Source: an uncultured Prevotellaceae bacterium
Lineage (GTDB): Bacteria > Bacteroidota > Bacteroidia > Bacteroidales > Bacteroidaceae
Direction of reading: 5' to 3'
Assembly: GCA_947168395.1 (NCBI GenBank)
Contig: CAMVLT010000010.1
Span: 1 to 64,000 of the forward strand
DNA length: 64,000 nucleotides
The position numbers and the translations under genes are program-made. Below, one piece after another: positions 27,057 to 35,200 of the stretch (its first letter is position 1; each line of letters begins with the position of its first letter). The notes beneath the pieces were generated by a model. It saw only the letters and a program-made list of their open reading frames with translations. It had not been told where the DNA came from and searched no databases.

Positions 27057-27057
27057 T

Positions 27058-27168
27058 TCAATTATCCTCCTTATTATTTGACATTATTATTAAACCTACT
27101 AAAGCGAAAACGATAACGACCAGACTCCCCGTCAGAAAAAGCAAACGATGATCAATATTCTCATCCAT
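27058..27168 (-). CDS. 36-residue single-pass membrane peptide
   Basis: MDENIDHRLLFLTGSLVVIV, then FALVGLIIMSNNKEDN. A short acidic N-terminus is followed by one helix (residues 9-29) and a polar end. It is the first gene after the consensus promoter at 27251-27282 and is coupled to the 33-residue gene. The tight gene pair, promoter and terminator make a chance open frame unlikely. Confidence 0.6.
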   Translation of the reverse strand: MDENIDHRLLFLTGSLVVIVFALVGLIIMSNNKEDN

Positions 27169-27250
27169 AATACCTGCAATGATGACTCCTGCAAATACAA
27201 GCTCAGGCTTCTGAGGCTTTGATTTTTCTCTTCTTTACGTCATTACGCCG

Positions 27251-27282
27251 CAAAGATACGAACTTTTATTGAAACGGCCAAA
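27251..27282 (-). promoter_or_regulatory. Consensus promoter of the two-peptide operon
   Basis: Minus strand TTTG (27279-27282), 20 bases, TATCTTTG (27251-27258). Part of repeat copy 1. Confidence 0.75.
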
Positions 27283-27301
27283 AGTTTCGGGCCGAAAAAC
27301 G

Positions 27302-27341
27302 GTGACGGCTTCTCGAATAATGCGCTTCGAGAGGCCGTCAC
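27302..27341 (-). terminator. 16-bp hairpin in repeat copy 1
   Basis: GTGACGGCTTCTCGAA pairs with TTCGAGAGGCCGTCAC with one wobble and an 8-base loop. It would end transcripts from the PD-(D/E)XK gene upstream. Confidence 0.65.
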
Positions 27342-27421
27342 TATAATTATTGTTGTTAGGGCGGAAGGGTGGTTACTTCCACATGCTGGCTTCTGTTTCG
27401 TCTTGCGCGTACCTAATTCTA

Positions 27422-28420
27422 TTATAGAGCAGCAACTTCATCGGTGGTGAGGTCGATTGCCTTGGCGATGTCCTCAATGCTAAGGCCCATTGCTTTCAGG
27501 TTGTGGGCAACGGCAAGAGATTTTTTGCGTTCTCCCTCGGCAAGGCCCTCAGCCCGACCCTCAGCCCGACCCTCTGCCCGACCCTCGGCACGACCCTCAG
27601 CCCGACCCTCAGCCCGACCCTCGGCGCGACCCTCGGCGCGACCCTCGGCGCGACCCTCGGCGCGACCCTCGGCAACAGCCGTTTCGTAGACATCCTTGGC
27701 AGCGTGGACGCTGACCATATAGTCCTCGTAGGCACGGCGCTCGGCGGCACTCATTTTCATGTAGTCCAGCTTCTCCCGTGCTTCCTGCAAGCCGGGGGTC
27801 TGCGTATCGTCCCTGATGACGCCGTCCTTCAGATAGGCCATCCAGTCCTCAATAGGAGTCTTGGCTACGGCGTTGAACTGGTTGACACGCAGAAGGAAGT
27901 ATTCAGGGAACACTTCTTCTGGGGACACAACCCAAGGAGCCGACTCCTTGACGAAGTTCTCCTCCCGTTGGTTGAACTGCAGGATGGAGTCAGGCTTTGT
28001 CATGCCTTTGAATGTCGTCACACCGTGGTAGATATAGTCCTCTCCGCTGCCCAGGTCGAAGTAGAGCACACTGATGGAGTACACTTTCTTGATGTTATCG
28101 TAATCCTGTGCTATCTTCAGCTGCTCAATGACGGCCTTTGAGGTACCATACAGAATGCGTTGCATGAAGTGGGCCTCACGTGCCAGCTGCACCTCCACAA
28201 TGATTATTTCGCCGTCGCTGGTTTTCGCCTTCACGTCCACACGGTTCGACTTGTCCTCACGTGAGTCGCGATTGCTTTCACTTTCCAGAATCTCAACAAT
28301 AGTTATCTTATCACCCAATAGCACAGTCATCAGTCCTTCGAGAACACCGAAGTTAGCCTTGTCACGCAGTATGCGTTTGATAGCCCAGTCAAAGCGGATG
28401 AAGTCATTATTGTTTGCCAT
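27422..28420 (-). CDS. PD-(D/E)XK nuclease family transposase (Rpn-like) with AEGR repeats
   Basis: A 332-residue protein of the PD-(D/E)XK transposase/recombination-promoting nuclease group. The nuclease core is visible: the opening FDWAIKRILRDKANFGVLEGLM, then an acidic residue in RVDVKAKTSDG and the EVQ of IIIVEVQLAREAHFMQRILYG. The C-terminal third carries ten AEGR units followed by AEGL and AEGE (12-base DNA units, 27530-27673), a charged helix that could lengthen or shorten by slippage. It lies exactly between two 150-bp direct repeats, and its promoter is in the right-hand copy. Whether this protein moves DNA or acts only as a nuclease is unknown. Confidence 0.85.
   Translation of the reverse strand: MANNNDFIRFDWAIKRILRDKANFGVLEGLMTVLLGDKITIVEILESESNRDSREDKSNRVDVKAKTSDGEIIIVEVQLAREAHFMQRILYGTSKAVIEQLKIAQDYDNIKKVYSISVLYFDLGSGEDYIYHGVTTFKGMTKPDSILQFNQREENFVKESAPWVVSPEEVFPEYFLLRVNQFNAVAKTPIEDWMAYLKDGVIRDDTQTPGLQEAREKLDYMKMSAAERRAYEDYMVSVHAAKDVYETAVAEGRAEGRAEGRAEGRAEGRAEGRAEGRAEGRAEGRAEGRAEGLAEGERKKSLAVAHNLKAMGLSIEDIAKAIDLTTDEVAAL
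27530..27673. repeat. Twelve 12-bp coding repeats in the nuclease gene
   Basis: Twelve contiguous 12-base units, ten encoding AEGR. Neighbouring units are nearly identical at the DNA level, so replication slippage in whole units keeps the frame. Confidence 0.9.
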
Positions 28421-28450
28421 AATATTCCTTATTCTATAATATCAACGCCG

Positions 28451-28482
28451 CAAAGATACAAACTTTTATTGAAACGGCCAAA
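28451..28482 (-). promoter_or_regulatory. Consensus promoter of the PD-(D/E)XK gene
   Basis: Minus strand TTTG (28479-28482), 20 bases, TATCTTTG (28451-28458), 30 bases before the nuclease start. Confidence 0.75.
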
Positions 28483-28501
28483 AGTTTCGGGCCGAAAAAC
28501 G

Positions 28502-28541
28502 GTGACGGCTTCTCGAATAATGCGCTTCGAGAGGCCGTCAC
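28502..28541 (-). terminator. 16-bp hairpin in repeat copy 2
   Basis: Identical to the copy 1 hairpin. It follows the 58-residue gene by 31 bases. Confidence 0.65.
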
Positions 28542-28572
28542 TATAATTATTTTTGTTGGGGTGGAAGGGTGG

Positions 28573-28749
28573 TTACTTCCACATGCTGTCTTCTTCCTCG
28601 TCGTCCCAGTCAAATCCTTCAGTCTCTCTTGAAAGCTGAATTCTTCGGTCACCGAGTTTCACTCCCGTTTGTTCACCAGAGAGGGCGAGTGGTTTTACGG
28701 GGAGCATGTTAATTGCTTTGACCGTTGGCTTGATATATATCTTCTTCAT
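28573..28749 (-). CDS. 58-residue acidic-tailed peptide
   Basis: ATG to TAA: MKKIYIKPTVKAINMLPVKP, then a middle with LALSGEQTGVKLG and an acidic end FDWDDEEEDSMWK. The MKK-x-Y-x-KP opening and acidic Trp-containing tail are typical of short Bacteroidales peptides of unknown role; the 48-residue gene at 7744 has the same plan. It begins 30 bases after the stop of the 1900-residue secreted protein and probably shares its transcript. A truncated copy of its last codons persists at the end of repeat copy 1. Confidence 0.65.
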   Translation of the reverse strand: MKKIYIKPTVKAINMLPVKPLALSGEQTGVKLGDRRIQLSRETEGFDWDDEEEDSMWK

Positions 28750-28778
28750 ATTCTATTCTTATTATCAGGTTAGACCAT

Positions 28779-31700
28779 TTATTTCACATAGACCTTTCTG
28801 CCGTTACGGATGTAGAGACCCTTACCAGGATTGTCAATACGGACGCCTTGCAGGGTGTAGTAAGCATCATTTTCCATTTCTTGCATACCAGCCATAGGCA
28901 TCTGAATGTCCGTCTGGTCACCATCGAAATCAATAAAGAAGACCGCTCTCGCTGAGCTACTACCCTCTAATCCTTGGTGTACAGCCAAAGCGGATGGCAG
29001 CTGCAAATAGGCAGAATTCGGATACAGTTCTTGATCTGTATAAGTTGAACCTTCTACAACGGTACCGCTCTTGAATAAAAGATAGTAACCAAGTCCAGAA
29101 ACAGTTGTACCAGCCGTCGGTGTTCCATTTTCCATCGTTACATTATATCCACCCTTCGCCAGAATGTAATTATACCTCAGGTCACTTCCACTTCCTGATG
29201 TCTGGCCAACTGTCACGCCAGTTGTGGTTACGCCTTTTAATAAGTTCTCACTTATAGAAGAAGTACTTCGGTCGACATCTGTTGTGAAGAGTGCCCAATT
29301 AGAATTATCTGTTGTAACCCCACTACCCATCATCACTCCTTCACCAGTATGGGCATAGTCGACAGGTTGTTTTGTTACATTTGTCCCGTCAACACCCGTT
29401 ATGATGTATGCCGTTTGGATTGCACCACTGATGTCGCTATTGACGCCGAACGTACTGGCAAGCGTAAAGTCAAGTGGATAATTACGAGCCTCGGTAGCAA
29501 ATCCTGCATCGGTTATTTCCTTCGTATCTACTGAAACGGCAACTTGGTTGATGGTCATATTGTTAAAAACCAACTCAACATCACTACTCGAACCTGCAAT
29601 CTCGTAGACCTTGACATCGCTTACGGTACGAGTCGCGCTCAGTGGGCTTTCAGCACCAGAGATTTTTACAGTACCATCACCAGTAGCAGCGACATAGACT
29701 TTTTGTCCCGTTGCAACAGAGGGCACTACAATGGTGTTGTTCTTTGCTCCGATTTGAAGTCCTTGTCCTCCATCTCCAGCCTTGAAGGTGACGGAGTTGT
29801 CTTCGCTGCTGGTCAAGTCTTGGGGTATAATCCCCAGACCGTCCAACTCAGGAATGGCATTACCATCTGTTTGGTTAATTGTCGACTTGTAGTTCCAAGA
29901 CATGAGGTTCTCGGGGTTGCCAATCTTCAGCGTAAAATCCTTATTGTTGTTACTTGCTAACCAATAGGAATTATGGGTTTCATCACCTCCTGTCAGACCA
30001 GCATCTGTCGTCAGGTTCGAAACGGTAGCATTGCCAGTATCCGTCGTCACGTGCTTCATGTTCCAAGTGTGAGGATATGTCTGCTGGTTGTAGCCATATT
30101 CATAAACTTTGATAACATATTCGTTTTTGTCGAGCAAATAATCTGTGCCATTCGAAGCTCTTACCTTGCCTTCCTGTACCACAGTAAAGCGACCGTGACC
30201 ACTGGTAGTACCTGATGTGTTGCCACCGTGTACTGTCAGGGTCTTGTTATCGCCGCCTATCGTACAATTCGTGCTGTTCAGTGTACCAGTACGGGTTCCA
30301 TCTTTAATTCGATACGTTATCGACGTATTACTTTGGCTGAGGATTCTGCCGTATGCGGTAGAGTATTCTTCAACGATGTCATCGCCATGATCCTTCTTGT
30401 GGATGAATGCCAAGGCTGATCCTCTGGAACCAGCGCTGGCTGTAGCGTCCACTGTCTGAAGTCGTAGGTCGGTGGGGATAAAGACGTTGGCTACATCAAC
30501 TTCGTAGATATTTGCCCAACCATCCTGACTCAACGTGAAAGTTACGTCGCCATCTGCTGCAACGATGAACTCATGGTAGCCCGTACCGCCCTTGTCGCTT
30601 ACACGGCCACCAGCACCAATAGTGAATGTTGTATTGATAGAATTATTATTCAGGTCATTCAGATTGCTGACCGCCATCAGGTCACCTTTGTTCTCCGAAT
30701 AGCGCGACCATTTGACGCGGACATACTGCCCTGCTTTCAAATTAGGTATGGTCATACTGGTGCCGTTGGATATGGTCACGTAATGGTTGTCTGTCAGCGA
30801 GGTGGGGTCATGTGTCAGTTTCGCTTCCAATGTCGAAACACCTGAAGGTTCTGCTGTAGTCGTACCGAAATTCTGGGCATTAGCTTTGAAAAGCAGACCT
30901 GCTGTCTTATCAATGTAACGGGCGTTGTCGCCGTTGATACCAATGCCGTTACTTCTTACTGGCACGTTGATATAAGTCAGCGCTCGTGTCTGATTGTCGT
31001 ATAAGCGCACCTTATAATAAGTTTTCCAGTCCGTTGCATTTTTATTCAGTTCTTCTTTTGACTCAATCTCGGAAGCATCATTGAATTTCCACGTAATGCG
31101 ATTGGTTGAGCCTGACGGCACAGTATAAGGAACTGTTATCGCATAATAGGTTTTATATGTCGAATATGTGGCTGTTACAATATAGGTGCCTGGTTCAGAG
31201 AGTGGTATGCCAGTAATAGCACCTGTTTCAGAATTAATCATAGAATTCTTATCGATATCGCTTCCATCATTACCCTTGAACCTCATTGAATAGGTGACAC
31301 CTGACGAATGGTTACCTACCTGTTGCTGATAGTTCACAGTTGTAGCCCCAGAAGCTACAGCTATATGGGTAACTTCTGATGCACTCGTTCCAGTGCTGCC
31401 TATCACCACAGCCTTATTCGCAAACGCAAAGTTCGTGGAATAAGTAAAACCGTGCAAATAGAACACTTGACGTTCGCTACCGTTTGTCAGGTTATTATTG
31501 CCATAAAGATAATAAGTGTGTCCTGCTCTCAGAGATATTTTCTGATATTCATCATCTTTAGCTTGATTCCCAGTGAACTCAAGTTCCTTGACAATGGGAT
31601 AGCTCGTATAGGTCTTGTCGTTGGTGAACTTGAAACCATAAAAGCCCAATTTAGAGCCTGAGCAGAAAATCTTGTAGCTCTTGTTGGCCTTAACGTCGAA

Positions 31701-34508
31701 TGTAAAAGTTCCATAATACTTTGAAGATTTCTTGATGCCATTGAATTCACTCATGGCAATACCATCCTCAAGTATATAAAATTCCTTATCCTGATTCAAA
31801 ATGACTGCTACTTCTATTTCACCATCAAGCTGTGGTACTATTGTATAGAATGTACCACCTCTTTGATTACCATTAACATTATTACCATCTGTGCAATAAG
31901 TATAACCACTTAAGTTCGCTTCTTTTGTTGTGAAATCCAAATAATGGTCTGAATCTGTATTACCCGATGGCCTTGCCTCACCAAATGTCAAATTGGCAAC
32001 AAGTGTCCCGCCATCGTTTACAGCAACCGTTGTACCAGATATCTTTGTCGTATTATCAATGGCATACGTGACGGTATGAGTCACACCAGAGAAAGGTCTA
32101 TAAGTAGTAGTTGTTCCACTCGTTAAATCGGCATCAACTAATACTACACTATTGTTAACAGCGGTTCCATCAGATTTTACACGTTTAACGCCACGGATGG
32201 TCAAATCTCCGTCAATAACGGGTTCAAACACATAATATGTACCAGCCGTAGGCCTCATTCTGGTAACTCCACTCTCAAGCGTCGGTGTATAGCTCATGTG
32301 CTGTATACCATCTGCATCAAGTATCATTGATGAATGGTAATTATTGACATTGCTAAAGTCTCGTACCAAAGCAATATTGCTGCCGTTACCGAACTTCATG
32401 GTAATGAACGGTACGGAAGTAAATGTTGTGGCATTGACTGCCACCACACCTACATTGTCTTTATTATTATAAGGGTTATTCAGCGGGAACTCTGCTGTGT
32501 CGTCACTTGTAGCTATGAACAGGGCATCATCGGCTCTGACAAGAATGTTGTAAGAAGCCGTATATGGCGTACCACCAATAACCGCCGTGGCCGTGATCGT
32601 TACATTACCAGGACGGATAAACATAATGTCACTCGGTCCGCCGTCTTCACTGCCTGTTTTGGCAATCGTTTCGTCGCTACTGCTATAGGTAACGCCAATA
32701 CCAGCAGGCTGCGTAATGAGAGTTGGTTCCGTGAAGTTTAAGTCGGTTAGTTCATACGTAGTAGAATTTGGACTGAATGTCATAGCAGGACTACCCTCAC
32801 GCTGAATCCTAACGTGCTCTATGTATGTGCCATTAGAAACGCCAATCTTTACATAGCCATCAGAAGTTACAATATAATCTGCATTATTCGTAATAGCAGA
32901 ACCTAAGCCCACATCCTCATACTTTCCCGTCCCAACATTGTATTGGCACATATTAAGTGAAGAAGCAGTACACGTTCCATTGCTATATGTTATCGTGATT
33001 TTGTCTCCATTGTGCAAGTCCTTAATATGGAAGTCATCAGTTTTTCCTGTATTATTGAAAAAACCACTATTGCTACTGTGCTTTGAAAGATACCATCCCC
33101 AACTAACAACACCAAACAATTTATCACCTCCATGCGTATTGTCAGAGGTAAATTTCCAGTCATCAAAGTTCATTACTGTAACAGTAATACCTACATCGTT
33201 ATCAAAGTAGCTTACATCCCAACTTGGATTATAATCTCCTTCTCCTTTCACTACCCAATTACCACTTTCTAAATGCGAAAAATTTTGGAAATCATAGTCC
33301 TTAGTTGCTGTCGTTATGGATGCAACCGTTAAGTTATATGAAGCCTCAGTTGCAGATGCTCCATTTACAGTAAGGTTTGCTTTAATTGTTGTATTTCCTG
33401 CTCCTACTGCCGTTACTCGGCCATAAGCATCAACAGTGGCAACGCCAGGATTAGTACTTGAATAGACTGGGGTAGCTTTGGTTGGGGTCGTACTGACTGT
33501 AGTCTGGAAATACTCGCCTACCGTCATTTCTGTGTCAGTAGACGTAAAGGAAACGGCAGGTGTTAAATTTGTCTCACGGGTTATCTCTACGGAATAAATA
33601 GTCAGGTATCTTGGAATGTTAAGGGTCAGCGTCCCGTCAGATGTGACATAATAGGGCGCATCAGAAACAACGGTGGAGTTTGCCGTCATAAATTCACCAC
33701 TGCTATTTTTTGCGTTTGTCGTATTAAAAGAGGCGGAAGAACCAGAATAACTGACCACCACCTGATCGCCATTATACAGGTTCTTAATATGGAATTGACG
33801 GGTACCACTTGTGCCGTTGTAGTAACCATTCTGATTGAAACTCCAACTTCCTGTTCCACCGCCTCCTCCTTCGAATCTTGGATCCAAAGATGATGCACCA
33901 GCAAAATCATAGAAAGAAACATTACAATTCGTAGTCGTAGCTTCAGTAATTTCCAGATGTGAGTTGTCAACTGACAATTTGGCCGTACAAGAATAATTCT
34001 CTGAACTACGTAGTATTTTTAACGTTTCATTATAAGTACGCCCATTGTTGGTAGCTGTAACCTTTATTATTATATGCACATAGCCACCAGACACAACAGT
34101 ACTGATATCCATTGAGACATGGGCACCATTCATGTCATCATAAAAATATCCCCAATCAATGTTACTACTATATGATTCGTACCACCATGCGCCTGTTGTG
34201 TTGTTTTTATTATAATCTGTATTACCCATCCACCACCAATCGTCAGCACGCAATATTACATCGTTACCTGATATCGGTGAAACCACCAACACCCAGTTGT
34301 TCCACGTATCACCTCCAACTTTGTTGTAGTTGATAAATTCCAAATGCAGTTTTTGATTCTGCCCTAATGAGTACTCCTGATAAGCACCAAGATATCCTGT
34401 AGTATTATCTGAGTTACCAATGGGTATATTATCTGCCCACGCGCCATTCACTCCTCCCACCATCATGGCGAGGAATACCAAAAAGAATTTCAGTTTTGTT
34501 TTCATCAT
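28779..34508 (-). CDS. Giant secreted protein with Ig-like modules and C-terminal sorting-type tail
   Basis: About 1909 residues from the ATG at 34508, chosen because a signal peptide follows at once (MMKTKLKFFLVFLAMMVGGV); an in-frame ATG 19 codons upstream would bury it. A bacterial Ig-like group 2 domain is visible near residues 320-400 (TVGEYFQTTVSTTPTKATPV; GVATVDAYGRVTAVGAGNTTI), and a second weaker one near 620. Two related jelly-roll-like modules repeat FHIKNLYNGDQVVVSYSG / FHIKDLHNGDKITITYSNG. The C-terminus ends LQGVRIDNPGKGLYIRNGRK. No catalytic domain is recognised; a cell-surface adhesin or glycan-binding scaffold is likely. The gene is visibly more AT-rich than topA-speA. Confidence 0.7.
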   Translation of the reverse strand: MMKTKLKFFLVFLAMMVGGVNGAWADNIPIGNSDNTTGYLGAYQEYSLGQNQKLHLEFINYNKVGGDTWNNWVLVVSPISGNDVILRADDWWWMGNTDYNKNNTTGAWWYESYSSNIDWGYFYDDMNGAHVSMDISTVVSGGYVHIIIKVTATNNGRTYNETLKILRSSENYSCTAKLSVDNSHLEITEATTTNCNVSFYDFAGASSLDPRFEGGGGGTGSWSFNQNGYYNGTSGTRQFHIKNLYNGDQVVVSYSGSSASFNTTNAKNSSGEFMTANSTVVSDAPYYVTSDGTLTLNIPRYLTIYSVEITRETNLTPAVSFTSTDTEMTVGEYFQTTVSTTPTKATPVYSSTNPGVATVDAYGRVTAVGAGNTTIKANLTVNGASATEASYNLTVASITTATKDYDFQNFSHLESGNWVVKGEGDYNPSWDVSYFDNDVGITVTVMNFDDWKFTSDNTHGGDKLFGVVSWGWYLSKHSSNSGFFNNTGKTDDFHIKDLHNGDKITITYSNGTCTASSLNMCQYNVGTGKYEDVGLGSAITNNADYIVTSDGYVKIGVSNGTYIEHVRIQREGSPAMTFSPNSTTYELTDLNFTEPTLITQPAGIGVTYSSSDETIAKTGSEDGGPSDIMFIRPGNVTITATAVIGGTPYTASYNILVRADDALFIATSDDTAEFPLNNPYNNKDNVGVVAVNATTFTSVPFITMKFGNGSNIALVRDFSNVNNYHSSMILDADGIQHMSYTPTLESGVTRMRPTAGTYYVFEPVIDGDLTIRGVKRVKSDGTAVNNSVVLVDADLTSGTTTTYRPFSGVTHTVTYAIDNTTKISGTTVAVNDGGTLVANLTFGEARPSGNTDSDHYLDFTTKEANLSGYTYCTDGNNVNGNQRGGTFYTIVPQLDGEIEVAVILNQDKEFYILEDGIAMSEFNGIKKSSKYYGTFTFDVKANKSYKIFCSGSKLGFYGFKFTNDKTYTSYPIVKELEFTGNQAKDDEYQKISLRAGHTYYLYGNNNLTNGSERQVFYLHGFTYSTNFAFANKAVVIGSTGTSASEVTHIAVASGATTVNYQQQVGNHSSGVTYSMRFKGNDGSDIDKNSMINSETGAITGIPLSEPGTYIVTATYSTYKTYYAITVPYTVPSGSTNRITWKFNDASEIESKEELNKNATDWKTYYKVRLYDNQTRALTYINVPVRSNGIGINGDNARYIDKTAGLLFKANAQNFGTTTAEPSGVSTLEAKLTHDPTSLTDNHYVTISNGTSMTIPNLKAGQYVRVKWSRYSENKGDLMAVSNLNDLNNNSINTTFTIGAGGRVSDKGGTGYHEFIVAADGDVTFTLSQDGWANIYEVDVANVFIPTDLRLQTVDATASAGSRGSALAFIHKKDHGDDIVEEYSTAYGRILSQSNTSITYRIKDGTRTGTLNSTNCTIGGDNKTLTVHGGNTSGTTSGHGRFTVVQEGKVRASNGTDYLLDKNEYVIKVYEYGYNQQTYPHTWNMKHVTTDTGNATVSNLTTDAGLTGGDETHNSYWLASNNNKDFTLKIGNPENLMSWNYKSTINQTDGNAIPELDGLGIIPQDLTSSEDNSVTFKAGDGGQGLQIGAKNNTIVVPSVATGQKVYVAATGDGTVKISGAESPLSATRTVSDVKVYEIAGSSSDVELVFNNMTINQVAVSVDTKEITDAGFATEARNYPLDFTLASTFGVNSDISGAIQTAYIITGVDGTNVTKQPVDYAHTGEGVMMGSGVTTDNSNWALFTTDVDRSTSSISENLLKGVTTTGVTVGQTSGSGSDLRYNYILAKGGYNVTMENGTPTAGTTVSGLGYYLLFKSGTVVEGSTYTDQELYPNSAYLQLPSALAVHQGLEGSSSARAVFFIDFDGDQTDIQMPMAGMQEMENDAYYTLQGVRIDNPGKGLYIRNGRKVYVK

Positions 34509-34575
34509 TATGTTATTATCGTTATTGTCAGTTGTTGTTCCCAAATAGTTGGCCATTATGCACAAATTTGGGCTG

Positions 34576-34583
34576 CAAAGTTA
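34576..34583 (-). promoter_or_regulatory. Putative -7 element TAACTTTG of the giant secreted-protein gene
   Basis: TAnnTTTG with GTTG (3 of 4 to TTTG) at the correct 20-base spacing upstream (34604-34607). It supports the 34508 start. Confidence 0.5.
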
Positions 34584-34675
34584 CATATTTCTATTTATAT
34601 AAACAACTTTTCTGAGCCAAATTTCATTAAATGGCTGAAATATAGACATAAATGAGACAAAAAACGCACAACAAA

Positions 34676-34815
34676 CGACTACGAATTTCACGAATTATTC
34701 GAATTATCTCTGGTACGCAAAGACGCGAAGGCGCAAAGGTGAGTGTTTGATGCAGGCGAATTTGGATGACCCCTAAAGACCCCCTCTGGCTCCCCCTGTT
34801 TAGGGGGAGGATTTT
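34676..34815. repeat. Mosaic of intergenic micro-repeats
   Basis: The gap of about 270 bases before the STAS gene contains cgaatttcacgaattattcg, then acgcaaagacgcgaaggcgc, then a class B palindromic unit (about 34769-34810, with tccccctgtttaggggga). No gene is seen. Confidence 0.5.
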
Positions 34816-34837
34816 GTTACTACTTTGATTTACACTG

Positions 34838-35188
34838 CTACATAGCTAACAGGTAATCAGATAAGCTTTCCATGTCCTTGAACTTATACATTTTAGCGTT
34901 GCCGACGCCTCGCTTACGTTCACGGTTGCGCCCCTCGGCAACCTTTGTCATCATAGACTCCACATCTTCGTTGCGGTTTTCGAAACTGAAATGAACGGTC
35001 TTCATGTCATCTATGATATTGCAGATTTCATCGGCAAAAGAACGAGACATAAAGCCAATCTGCTCAAAGTCAAGAACAACCTCATCAGCATTGTTATTGA
35101 TAGTCGAACGGAGTTCCGAGGCTCGCGACCTGGTATAAAGGTCTGCATTATAAATATCCTTCAATCTAATTATCTGCTTCATCTTCAA
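34838..35188 (-). CDS. STAS-like (DUF4325-type) protein
   Basis: A 116-residue cytoplasmic protein. The pattern SELRSTINNNADEVVLDFEQIGFMSRSFADEI is the DUF4325/STAS-like core, in which a strand (VVLDF) is followed by a Ser-rich turn and helix, as in anti-anti-sigma factors. The serines in MSRSFA occupy the place of the phospho-serine of SpoIIAA-like proteins. It starts 12 bases after the ATPase gene, so the two form an operon and probably bind each other. Confidence 0.75.
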   Translation of the reverse strand: MKMKQIIRLKDIYNADLYTRSRASELRSTINNNADEVVLDFEQIGFMSRSFADEICNIIDDMKTVHFSFENRNEDVESMMTKVAEGRNRERKRGVGNAKMYKFKDMESLSDYLLAM

Positions 35189-35200
35189 ATCTGTAATTAT

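Larger units (their letters stand above)
27245..27394. repeat. 150-bp direct repeat, copy 1
   Basis: Matches 28445-28594 at an offset of exactly 1200 bases, with only a handful of mismatches before the match fades near 27392. It holds the last codons of a 58-residue peptide gene (ending SMWK stop), a 16-bp hairpin and a complete promoter. Confidence 0.9.
28445..28594. repeat. 150-bp direct repeat, copy 2
   Basis: Right-hand partner of 27245-27394, containing the intact end of the 58-residue gene, the hairpin and the promoter that drives the nuclease gene. Confidence 0.9.

Noticed and set aside
27444..27689. Ser-Ala-Arg-Pro repeat peptide on the plus strand
   Set aside because: It is the reverse reading of the AEGR repeats in the nuclease gene.
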